Source: Sulfitobacter sp. 20_GPM-1509m
Lineage (GTDB): Bacteria; Pseudomonadota; Alphaproteobacteria; Rhodobacterales; Rhodobacteraceae
Assembly (NCBI RefSeq): GCF_000620505.1
Contig: NZ_KK211144.1
Span: 68,781 to 132,780 of the forward strand
Direction of reading: 5' to 3'
Length of the DNA stretch: 64,000 bases
Under the pieces are notes generated by a model that was not told the DNA's origin, ran no database searches, and worked only from the letters and a program-made list of their open reading frames with translations. Positions 34,385 through 43,499 of this stretch are shown here, in pieces (position 1 is the stretch's first letter; every line of letters starts with the position of its first letter). The position numbers and the translations under genes are program-made.

Positions 34385-35680
34385 TCAAAAGCCTGCGCTC
34401 AGGATCGACGGTTCGCGCCGGCCTGCGCAGGCCTCGCGCGGGCAGATGCGGCAGGTGGCCCCGACCGGGCGGCCCGCGTTCTGGCCGTGATCCGGTGCGT
34501 TGACCGGCAGGATCAGCATGGTCGCATGCACCAGAGGTGGCGCATTGTATTGAGCTGGCCCCACAGGCTCGGCCACGGCAAAGCAGTCAAAGGATGCCAC
34601 GTTGCGGCCCTGCTGCTGAACCCGTTCGCGCAGCACCTGCCCCGGGTGCTGCAAGACCTGAAACAGCGGCCAAAGCGGGCAACAGGCCCCGAACCGCGGG
34701 ATCGAGAACCCTCCGACCGGACGGCGGAACACCAGGCTGCCCGCACGGTCACAGACAACCAGTCCGCGCGGCGTGCCCGGTTGAGCGGCCAGCCTTCGCA
34801 GAATGCGCGCCACCGACACGCCGAATTCCTGCGCCAGCGCCACGGGATCAATGCCGATCTGTTTGATCGCATCCGCCAGCGCCGCGCGGCTGACCGCACG
34901 GGCATCAGCCTCGATCTGACCCAGAACCTGTCGCGCCAGATGCTGAGCCGCGACCGACACCAGTTGCGGGGCACGGGCCAGCACGGCGTCAACCGTTTGC
35001 GTGCCCGCCTCCAGGTCCTCAAAGCTGTGCCCATGCGCTTCGAGAAAGGCATCGACCTCTTCCTGCGGCGAGACATGGGCCGTCTCTTGGGGGTTCGCAT
35101 CCAGATAGGTCACCAAGGCCTTGGCGCTGTCGGCCAGACGACGGCTGTCCTGGTCAATGTTGGCATGAAACCGCGCCTGCCAATCGGGCGAAATGCCTGT
35201 GTCATCGGCCAGGATCGACGCAGTCGACCGGATCGCGGCGGCGGTCGACAACACTTCGTGCATCGAGGTCGCAAGCTGCGGATCGTGGGTCAGCCGGTCG
35301 CTCAGCGTCTCGACCGTGCGCTCCAGCGACAAAACACGACGGTGCGCACCGGCCAGCACTTCGGCCCAGCCGGGAAAGCGGCCTGCGAACTCCTCGACCC
35401 GCTCGACCTCGGCCACGCCCAGCCCCCCATCATTGGCCGCCTCGCGCAGCGCCGCGATCAATGCGGCCTCGGCCCCTTCGGTCAGCGCCGACGGCTCGAC
35501 GCCCAGCACATGTGCGATGTTCAAGAGCAGTTTACCGCCGATTCTGCGGCGATTGTGCTCGATCAGGTTGAGGTAGCTGGCTGAGATACCGGCCTGTTGC
35601 GCCAGATCGGCCTGTTTCAGACCTGCGATCACCCGCCGCTCGCGGATGCGGCTGCCGGTCAACGAGTCCCTGTTCATCAT
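34385..35680 (-). CDS. ScfR/RamB-family transcriptional regulator (XRE-type HTH)
   Basis: A 431-aa regulator. Residues 8-65 are a helix-turn-helix of the XRE/Cro type (LKQADLAQQAGISASYLNLI). The long C-terminal part matches the short-chain fatty acyl regulator family (RamB, PccR), with a GFSIPRFGACCPLWPLFQVL segment and a cysteine group TCRICPREAC that may bind a metal or ligand. Such regulators control acetate or propionate metabolism genes. It is divergent from an ABC transporter and is followed by the response regulator 117 bases on. Confidence 0.85.
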   Translation of the reverse strand: MMNRDSLTGSRIRERRVIAGLKQADLAQQAGISASYLNLIEHNRRRIGGKLLLNIAHVLGVEPSALTEGAEAALIAALREAANDGGLGVAEVERVEEFAGRFPGWAEVLAGAHRRVLSLERTVETLSDRLTHDPQLATSMHEVLSTAAAIRSTASILADDTGISPDWQARFHANIDQDSRRLADSAKALVTYLDANPQETAHVSPQEEVDAFLEAHGHSFEDLEAGTQTVDAVLARAPQLVSVAAQHLARQVLGQIEADARAVSRAALADAIKQIGIDPVALAQEFGVSVARILRRLAAQPGTPRGLVVCDRAGSLVFRRPVGGFSIPRFGACCPLWPLFQVLQHPGQVLRERVQQQGRNVASFDCFAVAEPVGPAQYNAPPLVHATMLILPVNAPDHGQNAGRPVGATCRICPREACAGRREPSILSAGF

Positions 35681-35925
35681 CCGCCCCCATCTCTTTGTTG
35701 CGCCTTATCAAGGGCTTTCTGCAACGCGACATAAGGATATTTACATCACGTTAATAATTTCTGTTCATTTGTTTACAAAATAATCGTGAATTTCAAGGGG
35801 GTTATTGCGAAGTTTTCCAAAAGCAGGCGATAACATATTTGCACAGCGCATCAACAGGCGTGGTGCATGCGCTGCGTGCGGACGGAGGAGTCGGCGGGGC
35901 GCAATTCAACAACTGGGAGGATTTC
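35681..35925. promoter_or_regulatory. AT-rich divergent control region between scfR-type gene and ABC transporter
   Basis: A 245-base spacer whose middle (35740-35860) is much richer in A and T than the rest of the window and holds runs such as TTTACATCACGTTAATAATT. It must carry two divergent promoters. A single TTTGCACA at 35839 loosely matches the TTTGCAAA half-site of ScfR regulators. No gene is seen in it. Confidence 0.45.
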
Positions 35926-37290
35926 ATGTCCAATTCGAACTTTACACGTCGCGGCGTGCTCAAGACCGGCACAATCGCCGGGGCGGGCCTTGCGCTGCCG
36001 ACGTATCTGAGTGCGGCCAGCCACGCAGGCTTTACCAACGCGCCGACCGGCGACACGGTCACGCTGGGCTTTAACGTGCCCCAATCCGGCCCCTATGCCG
36101 ATGAAGGCGCGGACGAACTGCGCGCATTCGAGCTGGCCGTAGAACACCTGAACGGTGAAGGCGACGGCGGGATGCTCAGCACGTTCTCGTCCAAGGTTCT
36201 GGACGGCACGGGTATCCTGGGCAAAAAGGTCAACTTCGTCACCGGCGACACGCAAACCAAATCGGACGCCGCGCGCGCATCGGCCAAGTCGATGATCGAA
36301 AAAGACGGCGCGATCATGATCTCGGGCGGCTCGTCCTCGGGCGTGGCCGTGGCTGTGCAGGGTCTGTGCCAGGAAGCCGGCGTGATCTTCATGGCGGGTC
36401 TGACACACTCGAACGACACCACCGGTAAAGACAAAAAAGCCAACGGCTTCCGCCACTTCTTTAACGCGTATATGTCCGCCGCCGCCCTCGCCCCCGTGCT
36501 TGAGCAGCTTTATGGCAAGGACCGCCGCGCCTATCACCTGACAGCCGACTACACATGGGGCTGGACGCAGGAAGAATCGATTGCGGCCGCGACCGAAGCA
36601 TTGGGTTGGGAAACCGTCGAGAAGGTGCGCACGCCGCTGGCGGCCACGGATTTCTCGTCCTATATCGCGCCGGTTCTGAACTCGGGTGCCGATGTTCTGG
36701 TTCTGAACCACTACGGCGGGAACATGGTCAACTCGCTGACCAACGCCGTTCAGTTCGGCCTGCGTGAAAAACAAGCCAACGGCAAGAACTTTGAAATCGT
36801 CGTTCCGCTCTATTCCGAGCTGATGGCCAAGGGTGCGGGCAGGAACATTGCCGGCATCGTCGGGTCGCAGAACTGGGACTGGAAGCTGGAGAACGAAAAA
36901 GGCGACCGCTACACGGGCACCAACGCTTTCGTCAAATCCTTCGGCGAAAAATACGGCTTCCCGCCCAGCCAGGCGGCCCAGACCTGCTATGCGCAGACGC
37001 TGCTGTATGCTGACGCGGTCACCCGTGCCGGTTCGTTCAACCCATGCGCCGTTGTCGAAGCCCTGGAAGGCTTTGAGTTCGACGGTCTGGGCAACGGCCC
37101 GACCCTGTACCGTGCCGGTGACCACCAGTGCTTCAAGGACGTTGTCGTTGTGCGCGGCAAAGAGAACCCCGAGAACGAATTCGATCTCGTGGAAATCGTC
37201 GAAGTCACGCCGACCGAGCAGGTTACCTATCCCGTCGATCACCCGATGTTCTCGGGCGGTGCGCTGGGATCGTGCAACCCAGGCGCCTAA
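35926..37290 (+). CDS. Tat-exported ABC substrate-binding protein (branched-chain amino-acid type)
   Basis: A 454-aa periplasmic binding protein of the LivK/UrtA-like type. It starts with a twin-arginine signal: RR at residues 8-9 in FTRRGVLKTGTIAGAGLALP. The periplasmic fold type I follows (TVTLGFNVPQSGPYADEGAD, then VNFVTGDTQTKSDAARASAK). The start at 35926 has GGGAGG 5 bases upstream; an in-frame ATG at 35839 would bury the Tat signal. Tat export suggests folding before export. Substrate unknown; four transporter genes follow. Confidence 0.9.
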   Translation: MSNSNFTRRGVLKTGTIAGAGLALPTYLSAASHAGFTNAPTGDTVTLGFNVPQSGPYADEGADELRAFELAVEHLNGEGDGGMLSTFSSKVLDGTGILGKKVNFVTGDTQTKSDAARASAKSMIEKDGAIMISGGSSSGVAVAVQGLCQEAGVIFMAGLTHSNDTTGKDKKANGFRHFFNAYMSAAALAPVLEQLYGKDRRAYHLTADYTWGWTQEESIAAATEALGWETVEKVRTPLAATDFSSYIAPVLNSGADVLVLNHYGGNMVNSLTNAVQFGLREKQANGKNFEIVVPLYSELMAKGAGRNIAGIVGSQNWDWKLENEKGDRYTGTNAFVKSFGEKYGFPPSQAAQTCYAQTLLYADAVTRAGSFNPCAVVEALEGFEFDGLGNGPTLYRAGDHQCFKDVVVVRGKENPENEFDLVEIVEVTPTEQVTYPVDHPMFSGGALGSCNPGA

Positions 37291-37302
37291 GACCGCTCAA
37301 CG

Positions 37303-37330
37303 CGCGGGGCGGGCAACCGCCTGCCCCGCG
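37303..37330 (+). terminator. hairpin between binding-protein and permease genes
   Basis: An 8-bp GC stem, CGCGGGGC with GCCCCGCG, closes a 12-base loop that can pair further. No long T run follows. It lies in the 93-base gap between the binding-protein gene and livH, like the hairpins at 4683 and 58603, and may attenuate or protect the mRNA. Confidence 0.6.
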
Positions 37331-37383
37331 TCACCCTGCCCCGCAAGAGGGCAGTTCTCCTGTATAATCAAACGAGTGGGACG

Positions 37384-38415
37384 ATGGATCAGATAATCCT
37401 TCAATTTCTCAACGGTTTGGACAAGGGCTCTGCTTATGCATTGATCGCCCTTGGCCTGACCCTGATCTTTGGCACGCTGGGTGTGGTCAACTTTGCCCAC
37501 GGGGCGTTGTTCATGATCGGCGCATTCTGCGCCGTCACCCTGCAGCGCATCCTGAACCTGTCCACCATCGTCGAGGACCCGACAAAGACCGATTTCCTGG
37601 GAAATCCCGCCAAGATCAGCACGCCCTATGTCGAAAGCTGGTTCGGCCCCGAGGTCGGGGCGACCCTGATCGACTGGTCGGTGCCGCTGGCGATCCTCTT
37701 TGCCATTCCGATCATGGTCGCCATCGGTTTCATCATGGAACGCGGCCTGATCAAACATTTCTACAAACGCCCCCATGCCGATCAGATCCTTGTGACCTTT
37801 GGCCTGGCCATCGTACTGCAAGAAGTGATCAAGGCGTTCTACGGCGCCAACCCCATCCCCACCGGTGCGCCCGAGGCGTTTCGCGGGTCGTTCGATTTCG
37901 GGGTGCTGATCGGCTTTGATCCCAATGCGATCATCTACCCCTACTGGCGCATGGTCTATTTTGCCTTTGCAGCCGTCATCATCGGTGCGGTTTTTGCATT
38001 CCTGCAATTCACCACTTTCGGCATGGTGGTGCGCGCAGGCATGGCGGACCGTGAAACCGTGGGCCTGCTGGGCATCAACATCGACCGCCGCTTTACAATC
38101 ATGTTCGGCATTGCCGCTGCCGTGGCAGGGCTGGCGGGGGTTATGTACGCGCCCATCAATTCGCCCAACTATCATATGGGTATGGATTTTCTGGTGCTCA
38201 GCTTTGTCGTGGTTGTCGTCGGCGGCATGGGGTCTTTGCCCGGTGCGGTGCTGGCCGGCTTCCTGCTGGGCATCCTCGAAGCTTTCGCCTCGATGAACCA
38301 GGTCAAGGCGATCGTGCCCGGTATCGACCAGATCATCATCTACGTGGTGGCGATCATCATCATTCTCGCCCGCCCGCGTGGCCTGATGGGCCGTCGTGGC
38401 GTGATGGAGGAGTAA
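37384..38415 (+). CDS. branched-chain-type ABC transporter permease (LivH-like)
   Basis: Inner-membrane permease of 343 aa. LivH motifs are LGLTLIFGTLGVVNFAHGAL near the N-terminus, MERGLIKHFYKRPHADQILV near 120, and GLLGINIDRRFTIMFGIAAA. An insertion of about 40 residues (from IVEDPTKTDF to VGATLIDWSV) makes it longer than the usual 290-310 aa. livM starts 3 bases after its stop. Confidence 0.9.
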   Translation: MDQIILQFLNGLDKGSAYALIALGLTLIFGTLGVVNFAHGALFMIGAFCAVTLQRILNLSTIVEDPTKTDFLGNPAKISTPYVESWFGPEVGATLIDWSVPLAILFAIPIMVAIGFIMERGLIKHFYKRPHADQILVTFGLAIVLQEVIKAFYGANPIPTGAPEAFRGSFDFGVLIGFDPNAIIYPYWRMVYFAFAAVIIGAVFAFLQFTTFGMVVRAGMADRETVGLLGINIDRRFTIMFGIAAAVAGLAGVMYAPINSPNYHMGMDFLVLSFVVVVVGGMGSLPGAVLAGFLLGILEAFASMNQVKAIVPGIDQIIIYVVAIIIILARPRGLMGRRGVMEE

Positions 38416-38418
38416 GAC

Positions 38419-39660
38419 ATGCTTGGACTGACCAAAAAAGACTTTACCCTGTTCATGGTGGTTCTGGCGATGGTGGCCCTGGCCCCGTTCATCCTGAACC
38501 CCTTTCCGCAGGGCTCCAGCCTCGCGCAGATGTTCAACGCAGGCTACCCCGACCTGATGCAACGCTTTGTGATCTTTGGCATTCTGGTGATCGGGTTCAA
38601 CATCCTGTTCGGCCTGACCGGCTATCTCAGCTTTGGCCACGCGGCGTTTCTGGGTGTCGGCTCCTATTCGGCGGTGTGGATGTTCAAGCTGTTGGGCATG
38701 AACGTGATCCCCGGCATCCTGTTGGCGATGGTGGTGGCGGGTATCTTTGCGCTGGCCATCGGATACGTCAGCCTGCGCCGCTCGGGCATCTATTTCTCGA
38801 TCCTGACGCTGGCCTTTGCGCAGATGTCGTACAACCTGGCCTATTCGGTGCTGGGCAACCCCACGTCAAACTTCAACCTGACCAATGGTGAAACCGGCCT
38901 GCAACTGCTGCTGACCGACCCGCGGGTGCTGGGCCAATCGACCACGGCGGACGGGTCGCTGCCAGTGACCAACTTCTTTGGCATCGCCATGCGCGACAGC
39001 TACGAGCTGCGCTTGGGCGACTGGCTGTTCACCTTCAACGCGGGCTACTACCTGTGTGGCATCATCATGCTGATCTCTTTCTATATCTCGATCCGCATCT
39101 TCCGCTCGCCCTTTGGCATGATGCTGCGGGCGGTCAAATCGAACCAGCAGCGGATGAACTACACCGGCCTGAACACCAAGCCTTATACGCTGGCGGCCTT
39201 TGTCATCTCGGGCATCTATGCCGGTCTGGCAGGCGGCTTGCTGTCGTCGATGGACCCGCTGGCCGGGGCCGAGCGGATGCACTGGACCGCATCGGGCGAG
39301 ATCGTGATCATGGCGATTCTGGGCGGTGTCGGCACGTTGATCGGGCCGATCCTGGGCGCAGGGTTCAACGAGTATTTCAAGAACATCCTGAGCAAGATCA
39401 ACGACGGGGTTCTGCACCAATGGCTGGGCTTCCTGCCTGATGGCGTCGAGGATTTCCTGGTCACCATCATCCACCCCTTCGTGGGCAAAGGCTGGCATCT
39501 GACGCTGGGGCTGCTGTTCATGATCGTCATCATCTTCCTGCCCGGCGGGCTGGTCGAGGGCGGCAAACGGCTGGGACGCATGATCTTTGGCCGCCCCAAA
39601 CGTTCGACTGCCGAGGCCGAAGCCGACGCTGCCGAACAACGCAATCCCGCTGCCGAATAA
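38419..39660 (+). CDS. branched-chain-type ABC transporter permease (LivM-like)
   Basis: Second permease subunit, 413 aa. Typical LivM segments are [20 protein letters not shown] near residue 60, [20 protein letters not shown] near 115, and a conserved [20 protein letters not shown]. It ends with a charged cytoplasmic tail ([14 protein letters not shown]). Part of the same operon. Confidence 0.9.
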   Translation: MLGLTKKDFTLFMVVLAMVALAPFILNPFPQGSSLAQMFNAGYPDLMQRFVIFGILVIGFNILFGLTGYLSFGHAAFLGVGSYSAVWMFKLLGMNVIPGILLAMVVAGIFALAIGYVSLRRSGIYFSILTLAFAQMSYNLAYSVLGNPTSNFNLTNGETGLQLLLTDPRVLGQSTTADGSLPVTNFFGIAMRDSYELRLGDWLFTFNAGYYLCGIIMLISFYISIRIFRSPFGMMLRAVKSNQQRMNYTGLNTKPYTLAAFVISGIYAGLAGGLLSSMDPLAGAERMHWTASGEIVIMAILGGVGTLIGPILGAGFNEYFKNILSKINDGVLHQWLGFLPDGVEDFLVTIIHPFVGKGWHLTLGLLFMIVIIFLPGGLVEGGKRLGRMIFGRPKRSTAEAEADAAEQRNPAAE

Positions 39661-39672
39661 AGGAGAGAAACA

Positions 39673-40434
39673 ATGGGTATTCTCGAAGTCAAAAATGTCG
39701 GCAAGCGCTTTGGCGGGTTGCAGGCGCTGGGGGACGTGAACCTGAGCATCGCGGAAAACAGCGTGCACGCCATCATCGGCCCCAACGGCGCAGGTAAATC
39801 GACGCTGCTGAACTGTCTGGTGGGCAAGCTGATCCCCGACACCGGGTCCGTGTTGTTTGACGGGCAATCCGTGCTGGGACGCAAACCCTATGAAATCAAC
39901 CAGATGGGCATCAGCCGTGTGTTCCAGACACCCGAGATCTTTGGCGATCTGACGGTGATGGAAAACATGATGATCCCCTGCTTTGCCAAGCGCGACGGAT
40001 CATTCGGGTTGAATGCGATGACCAACATGCTGAACGACCGCGACATCGTGAACCGCGCCGAACATATGCTGGAAGAGATGAACATGGCCGACAAACGCCA
40101 TATGCATTCCGCATCCCTGTCGCGCGGCGACAAGCGACGGCTGGAGATCGGGATGTGCCTGTCTCAGGAACCCCGTCTGCTGCTGCTGGATGAACCCACC
40201 GCCGGCATGGCGCGGGCCGATACCAACAACACCATCGACCTGCTGAAACAGATCAAGGACGAGCGCGACATTACAATCGCGATCATCGAACACGACATGC
40301 ATGTTGTGTTCTCTCTGGCCGAACGGATCACCGTTCTGGCGCAGGGCACACCGCTGGTCGAAGACACCCCCGACAACATCAAGGGGCACCCCAAGGTGCG
40401 CGAAGCCTACCTTGGCGAAACCCAGGCAGCATAA
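39673..40434 (+). CDS. branched-chain-type ABC transporter ATPase (LivG-like)
   Basis: ATPase of 253 aa. Walker A is GPNGAGKSTLLN, the signature region is SLSRGDKRRLEIGMCL and Walker B is LLLLDEPTAGM. The signature reads LSRGD instead of the usual LSHGQ or LSGGQ, a small deviation. GGAGAG precedes the start. Pairs with the LivF-like ATPase next to it. Confidence 0.92.
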   Translation: MGILEVKNVGKRFGGLQALGDVNLSIAENSVHAIIGPNGAGKSTLLNCLVGKLIPDTGSVLFDGQSVLGRKPYEINQMGISRVFQTPEIFGDLTVMENMMIPCFAKRDGSFGLNAMTNMLNDRDIVNRAEHMLEEMNMADKRHMHSASLSRGDKRRLEIGMCLSQEPRLLLLDEPTAGMARADTNNTIDLLKQIKDERDITIAIIEHDMHVVFSLAERITVLAQGTPLVEDTPDNIKGHPKVREAYLGETQAA

Positions 40435-40445
40435 GGACGGGCCGG

Positions 40446-41201
40446 ATGAACACACAACCCGACTTCTCGAAGAACGCCAACCACGCGGCAACCGCCCCGG
40501 CCTTTCTGTCGGTCTGGGACGTGCACGCCTATTATGGCGAAAGCTATATCGTGCAAGGCGTCAGCTTTAACGTCCACGAGGGCGAAATCCTGGCCCTGCT
40601 GGGCCGCAACGGGGCGGGCAAAACCTCGACCCTGCGGTCCATAGCGCGCATCGGCGATCCCGAGGTGCGCAAGGGCGAGATCTGGCTGGATCACAAACCG
40701 CTGCACAACATGTCCAGCTATGAGGCCGCGCAAGCGGGTCTGGGGCTGGTGCCCGAGGACCGGCGGATCATCCCCGGCCTGACGGTCGAGGAGAACCTGA
40801 AGCTGGCGCAGATCGCCCCGCCGATCGGCTGGTCGATCGAGCGGCTCTATGATCTGTTCCCGCGCTTGGGCGAACGGCGGATGCAAGAGGGCGTGACCCT
40901 CTCGGGCGGCGAACAGCAGATGCTGGCGATCGCCCGCGCGCTGGCCCGCGACATCAAGGTGCTGTTGCTGGACGAACCCTACGAAGGTCTGGCGCCGGTC
41001 ATCGTCGACGAGATCGAAAAGACCCTGCGCATCATCAAGGAACAGGGCATCACCACCGTGATCGTCGAACAGAACGCAGTGCGGGCGCTGAAACTGGCCG
41101 ACCGCGCGGTGATTCTGGACACAGGCGGAATCGTCTTTGACGGAACCGCCGCCGAAGTGCTGGAAAACAAAGCGCTGCGCGAAGAGTATTTGGCGATCTG
41201 A
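40446..41201 (+). CDS. branched-chain-type ABC transporter ATPase (LivF-like)
   Basis: Second ATPase, 251 aa. Walker A is GRNGAGKTSTL, the signature is LSGGEQQMLAIARAL and Walker B is LLLDEPYEGLAP. An N-terminal extension of about 18 residues (NTQPDFSKNANHAATAPA) precedes the normal LivF start. Last gene of the operon, followed by a strong terminator. Confidence 0.92.
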   Translation: MNTQPDFSKNANHAATAPAFLSVWDVHAYYGESYIVQGVSFNVHEGEILALLGRNGAGKTSTLRSIARIGDPEVRKGEIWLDHKPLHNMSSYEAAQAGLGLVPEDRRIIPGLTVEENLKLAQIAPPIGWSIERLYDLFPRLGERRMQEGVTLSGGEQQMLAIARALARDIKVLLLDEPYEGLAPVIVDEIEKTLRIIKEQGITTVIVEQNAVRALKLADRAVILDTGGIVFDGTAAEVLENKALREEYLAI

Positions 41202-41227
41202 CTTCAGTCTATTCAACCAAAGATAGA

Positions 41228-41254
41228 AACCGGCCCCCTGCGGCCGGTTTTTTT
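41228..41254 (+). terminator. rho-independent terminator of the ABC operon
   Basis: An 8-bp stem AACCGGCC/GGCCGGTT with a 6-base loop, followed by a run of seven T. It lies 26 bases after the LivF-like stop codon. Confidence 0.92.
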
Positions 41255-41524
41255 ATGCATGATCACAAACGATCCCCGGCTTTTGTCCCTCATTTGGAAA
41301 CACTTACCGTTTTCCCTAGGCCGCCACCTTCAAATAAGGCAAAATCGTGGCATTGACCTGGGGGTTGAACAAAATGATATTTTTATTGAAGAATTCTGCC
41401 GTCCGGCAGGGTTCTACCAGCAGTTTTGGGCCGTCCATCATGACGTGCACGGGGTCATCGACCCCAGAGGATGCCCACCGTCTCCCCCTTTTCCATTCAC
41501 ACGCGCAAAAGGGTTAGCCCACAG
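41255..41524. other. intergenic region upstream of the RTX-like gene
   Basis: About 270 bases with no recognisable gene, and AT-richer than the neighbours around 41340-41400. It should contain the promoter of the RTX-like gene. A 41-codon minus-strand frame (41316-41441) exists but was not accepted as a gene. Confidence 0.4.
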
Positions 41525-42721
41525 ATGGCACATCTTTCCTACGTTACCTTCACTCCCGGCAAGAACTTGACCGATCCGACCACGGTTACACTGGGCTCAT
41601 TTCCGTACACCGTGACTTATCTCGGCGACATCCCCACTTCGATAACAGTGAACCAGACAGCCTACAAAGCGACCATTCTCAGCGACGTCTCGATCACTGG
41701 CGGGTTCTTTGGACAAGGTGACGGCGACGCGGCATTTTTCATGGAAACAGGGGCGGCCATCTACGGCGACCTCGATATGATCGGCCAGGGCGAGCACTAT
41801 CTGAACAACCTTGGACTGGTCAGCGGCGACGTCACCTTGGGCAACAGCAGTGACCTGATCGACAACTATGGCAGCATCGGCGGCGACGTGCGCATGGGCG
41901 GCGGCGACGATTATTTCCAGAACTTTGCAACCGACACGATGCGCGGCGACGTGGCGGGCACCCTGCGCATGGGCAGCGGCGATGACCGCGTTTTGAACGC
42001 AGGCACGCTGGACCGTGTGTTCCTGGGCGACGGCAATGATTTCTACAGTGCGGTGCAGGACGATCTGAGCAGCGACAACTACGACAATCCGGCGGTTTTT
42101 GCCTCGGAAGTGCACGGCGGCAACGGCAATGACGTGATGTACGGCGGCGTAAACAACGACGTATTCATGGGTGGCCAGGGCCGCGACGTCCTGAACGGTC
42201 ACGGCGGCAACGATACGCTGATGGGCGGCAACAACAAGGACGTGCTGCGCGGTGGCGACGGCAATGACACGCTGTACGGCGATGGCGGCAAGGACCGTCT
42301 GTACGGGGGCAACGGTGACGACGCCCTGTTCGGCGGCACCGGCGAGGACCAGATCGACGGCGGACGCGGCAACGACATTCTCAGCGGCGGATCGGGCAGC
42401 GATGTCTTTGTCTTTGCCGGCAACAGCGGTGCCGATATCATCACCGATTTCGACGCTGTGCGCGATATGGTCAGCCTGCCCTCTGCCCCCCTGGTTGGCG
42501 GTCTGCCCGCGTTCAGCGACGCCGATGTGTTGGCGCACCTGACCTACACAGGCGGCAATGCCGTGCTGGATCTGTCGGGTCTCTATCAGGATCTGGGACT
42601 GGGCGGCATGAGCGGCTTTAGCAACGCGGACGGCATCACCGTGACCTTCCTTGACGTGCAACCGGGTGAGTTGACCGGAGACAACTTCATGACGCCGGGC
42701 GACGTGTTCCTCGTCGCCTAA
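41525..42721 (+). CDS. RTX-type calcium-binding protein
   Basis: A 398-aa protein without N-terminal signal peptide. Residues about 90-190 hold a looser glycine/aspartate repeat (GDVRMGGGDDYFQNF, LRMGSGDDRVLNAG). Residues about 198-296 hold eleven nonapeptides of the GGxGxDxLx type, which bind calcium as a beta-roll. The C-terminus (FVFAGNSGADIITDFDAVRD) is the usual end of proteins exported by a type I secretion system. No ABC exporter, membrane-fusion or hydrolase gene is nearby, and no enzyme domain is seen. Confidence 0.8.
   Translation: MAHLSYVTFTPGKNLTDPTTVTLGSFPYTVTYLGDIPTSITVNQTAYKATILSDVSITGGFFGQGDGDAAFFMETGAAIYGDLDMIGQGEHYLNNLGLVSGDVTLGNSSDLIDNYGSIGGDVRMGGGDDYFQNFATDTMRGDVAGTLRMGSGDDRVLNAGTLDRVFLGDGNDFYSAVQDDLSSDNYDNPAVFASEVHGGNGNDVMYGGVNNDVFMGGQGRDVLNGHGGNDTLMGGNNKDVLRGGDGNDTLYGDGGKDRLYGGNGDDALFGGTGEDQIDGGRGNDILSGGSGSDVFVFAGNSGADIITDFDAVRDMVSLPSAPLVGGLPAFSDADVLAHLTYTGGNAVLDLSGLYQDLGLGGMSGFSNADGITVTFLDVQPGELTGDNFMTPGDVFLVA
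42116..42412 (+). repeat. eleven RTX nonapeptide coding repeats
   Basis: Eleven consecutive 27-base units encode GGNGNDVMY, GGVNNDVFM, GGQGRDVLN, GHGGNDTLM, GGNNKDVLR, GGDGNDTLY and five more variants. They form the calcium-binding beta-roll of the RTX-like protein. Confidence 0.88.
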
Positions 42722-42748
42722 GGCCCTTGGACCGGAATTATCAGAATT

Positions 42749-42776
42749 GCGGGCGCCGTGTCACAACGGCGCCCGC
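42749..42776 (+). terminator. hairpin after the RTX-like gene
   Basis: A perfect 11-bp stem, GCGGGCGCCGT with ACGGCGCCCGC, and a 6-base loop, 28 bases after the RTX-like stop codon. No T run follows on the plus strand, so termination efficiency is uncertain. Confidence 0.55.
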
Positions 42777-42994
42777 ACCTGCGTTTCAGGCCCGCGGCAT
42801 CGTCCGTCCTGACCCCGTCCACAATCTTGCCACGAACCGCGTCATCACGCCCCAGCCATGCGCACAACGGTGGCATGCAGGGGCACATGCATCAATCTGG
42901 CAAAGCCATGCTTTCCAATGGGGTACATCTGGCCTATAACCCGACCCCAGAACAGGGGGCGTTCAACGCCCCTGACAAGAGGTCGAGGACGACA

Positions 42995-43489
42995 ATGACA
43001 AAGAACAAACACGACGACGACGTGGCCTTTATCAAGGCGCTGGCCGAACTGCTGCGCGAAAACGATCTGACAGAGCTTCAGGTCAAACGCGACTATGCCG
43101 AAGATGACAGCCTGAACGTGCGCGTCACACGCGAACACCCGCCTGTTGCAGGCTATGCGCCCGCACCAGCACAGATTTCTGCAGCACCGTCCGCTGCTGC
43201 CGCCCCGGCCGCCGCAGCGGCTGCCCCCGCCGCCAACGAAGATCCCGCGGATCATCCCGGCGCGGTCACCTCGCCCATGGTTGGCACGGTCTATATGCAG
43301 GCCGAACCCGGCGCGCCCGCGTTCATCTCGGTCGGCACCACAGTGGCCGAAGGCGACACGCTGCTGATCGTCGAGGCCATGAAAACCATGAACCACATTC
43401 CGGCCCCCCGCGCCGGCACCGTCAAGCGTATCCTGGTGGATGATGGCGCGGCGGTCGAATTTGGCGCACCGCTTGTGATCCTGGAATAA
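42995..43489 (+). CDS. accB: acetyl-CoA carboxylase biotin carboxyl carrier protein
   Basis: Biotin carrier of acetyl-CoA carboxylase, which makes malonyl-CoA for fatty-acid synthesis; 164 aa. The N-terminal domain ([20 protein letters not shown]) is followed by an Ala/Pro linker ([18 protein letters not shown]). The biotinyl domain has the EAMKTMN motif, with biotinylated K130. The start at 42995 gives a family-like N-terminus. accC follows after 10 bases. Confidence 0.95.
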   Translation: MTKNKHDDDVAFIKALAELLRENDLTELQVKRDYAEDDSLNVRVTREHPPVAGYAPAPAQISAAPSAAAAPAAAAAAPAANEDPADHPGAVTSPMVGTVYMQAEPGAPAFISVGTTVAEGDTLLIVEAMKTMNHIPAPRAGTVKRILVDDGAAVEFGAPLVILE

Positions 43490-43499
43490 GGATCTGACA

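Noticed and set aside
33746-35584. 612-codon plus-strand open frame opposite the response regulator and ScfR-type gene
   Set aside because: The minus-strand genes show real HTH and receiver motifs; the plus-strand frame is Arg/Gln/His-rich shadow sequence without a start signal.
35851-37242. 463-codon minus-strand open frame opposite the Tat-exported binding protein
   Set aside because: Pure shadow of a well-supported plus-strand gene.
41316-41441. 41-codon minus-strand frame before the RTX-like gene, encoding a peptide ending in LPYLKVAA
   Set aside because: It reads somewhat protein-like and might be the tail of a lost transposase or other gene, but there is no ribosome-binding site, no inverted repeats and no recognisable domain.
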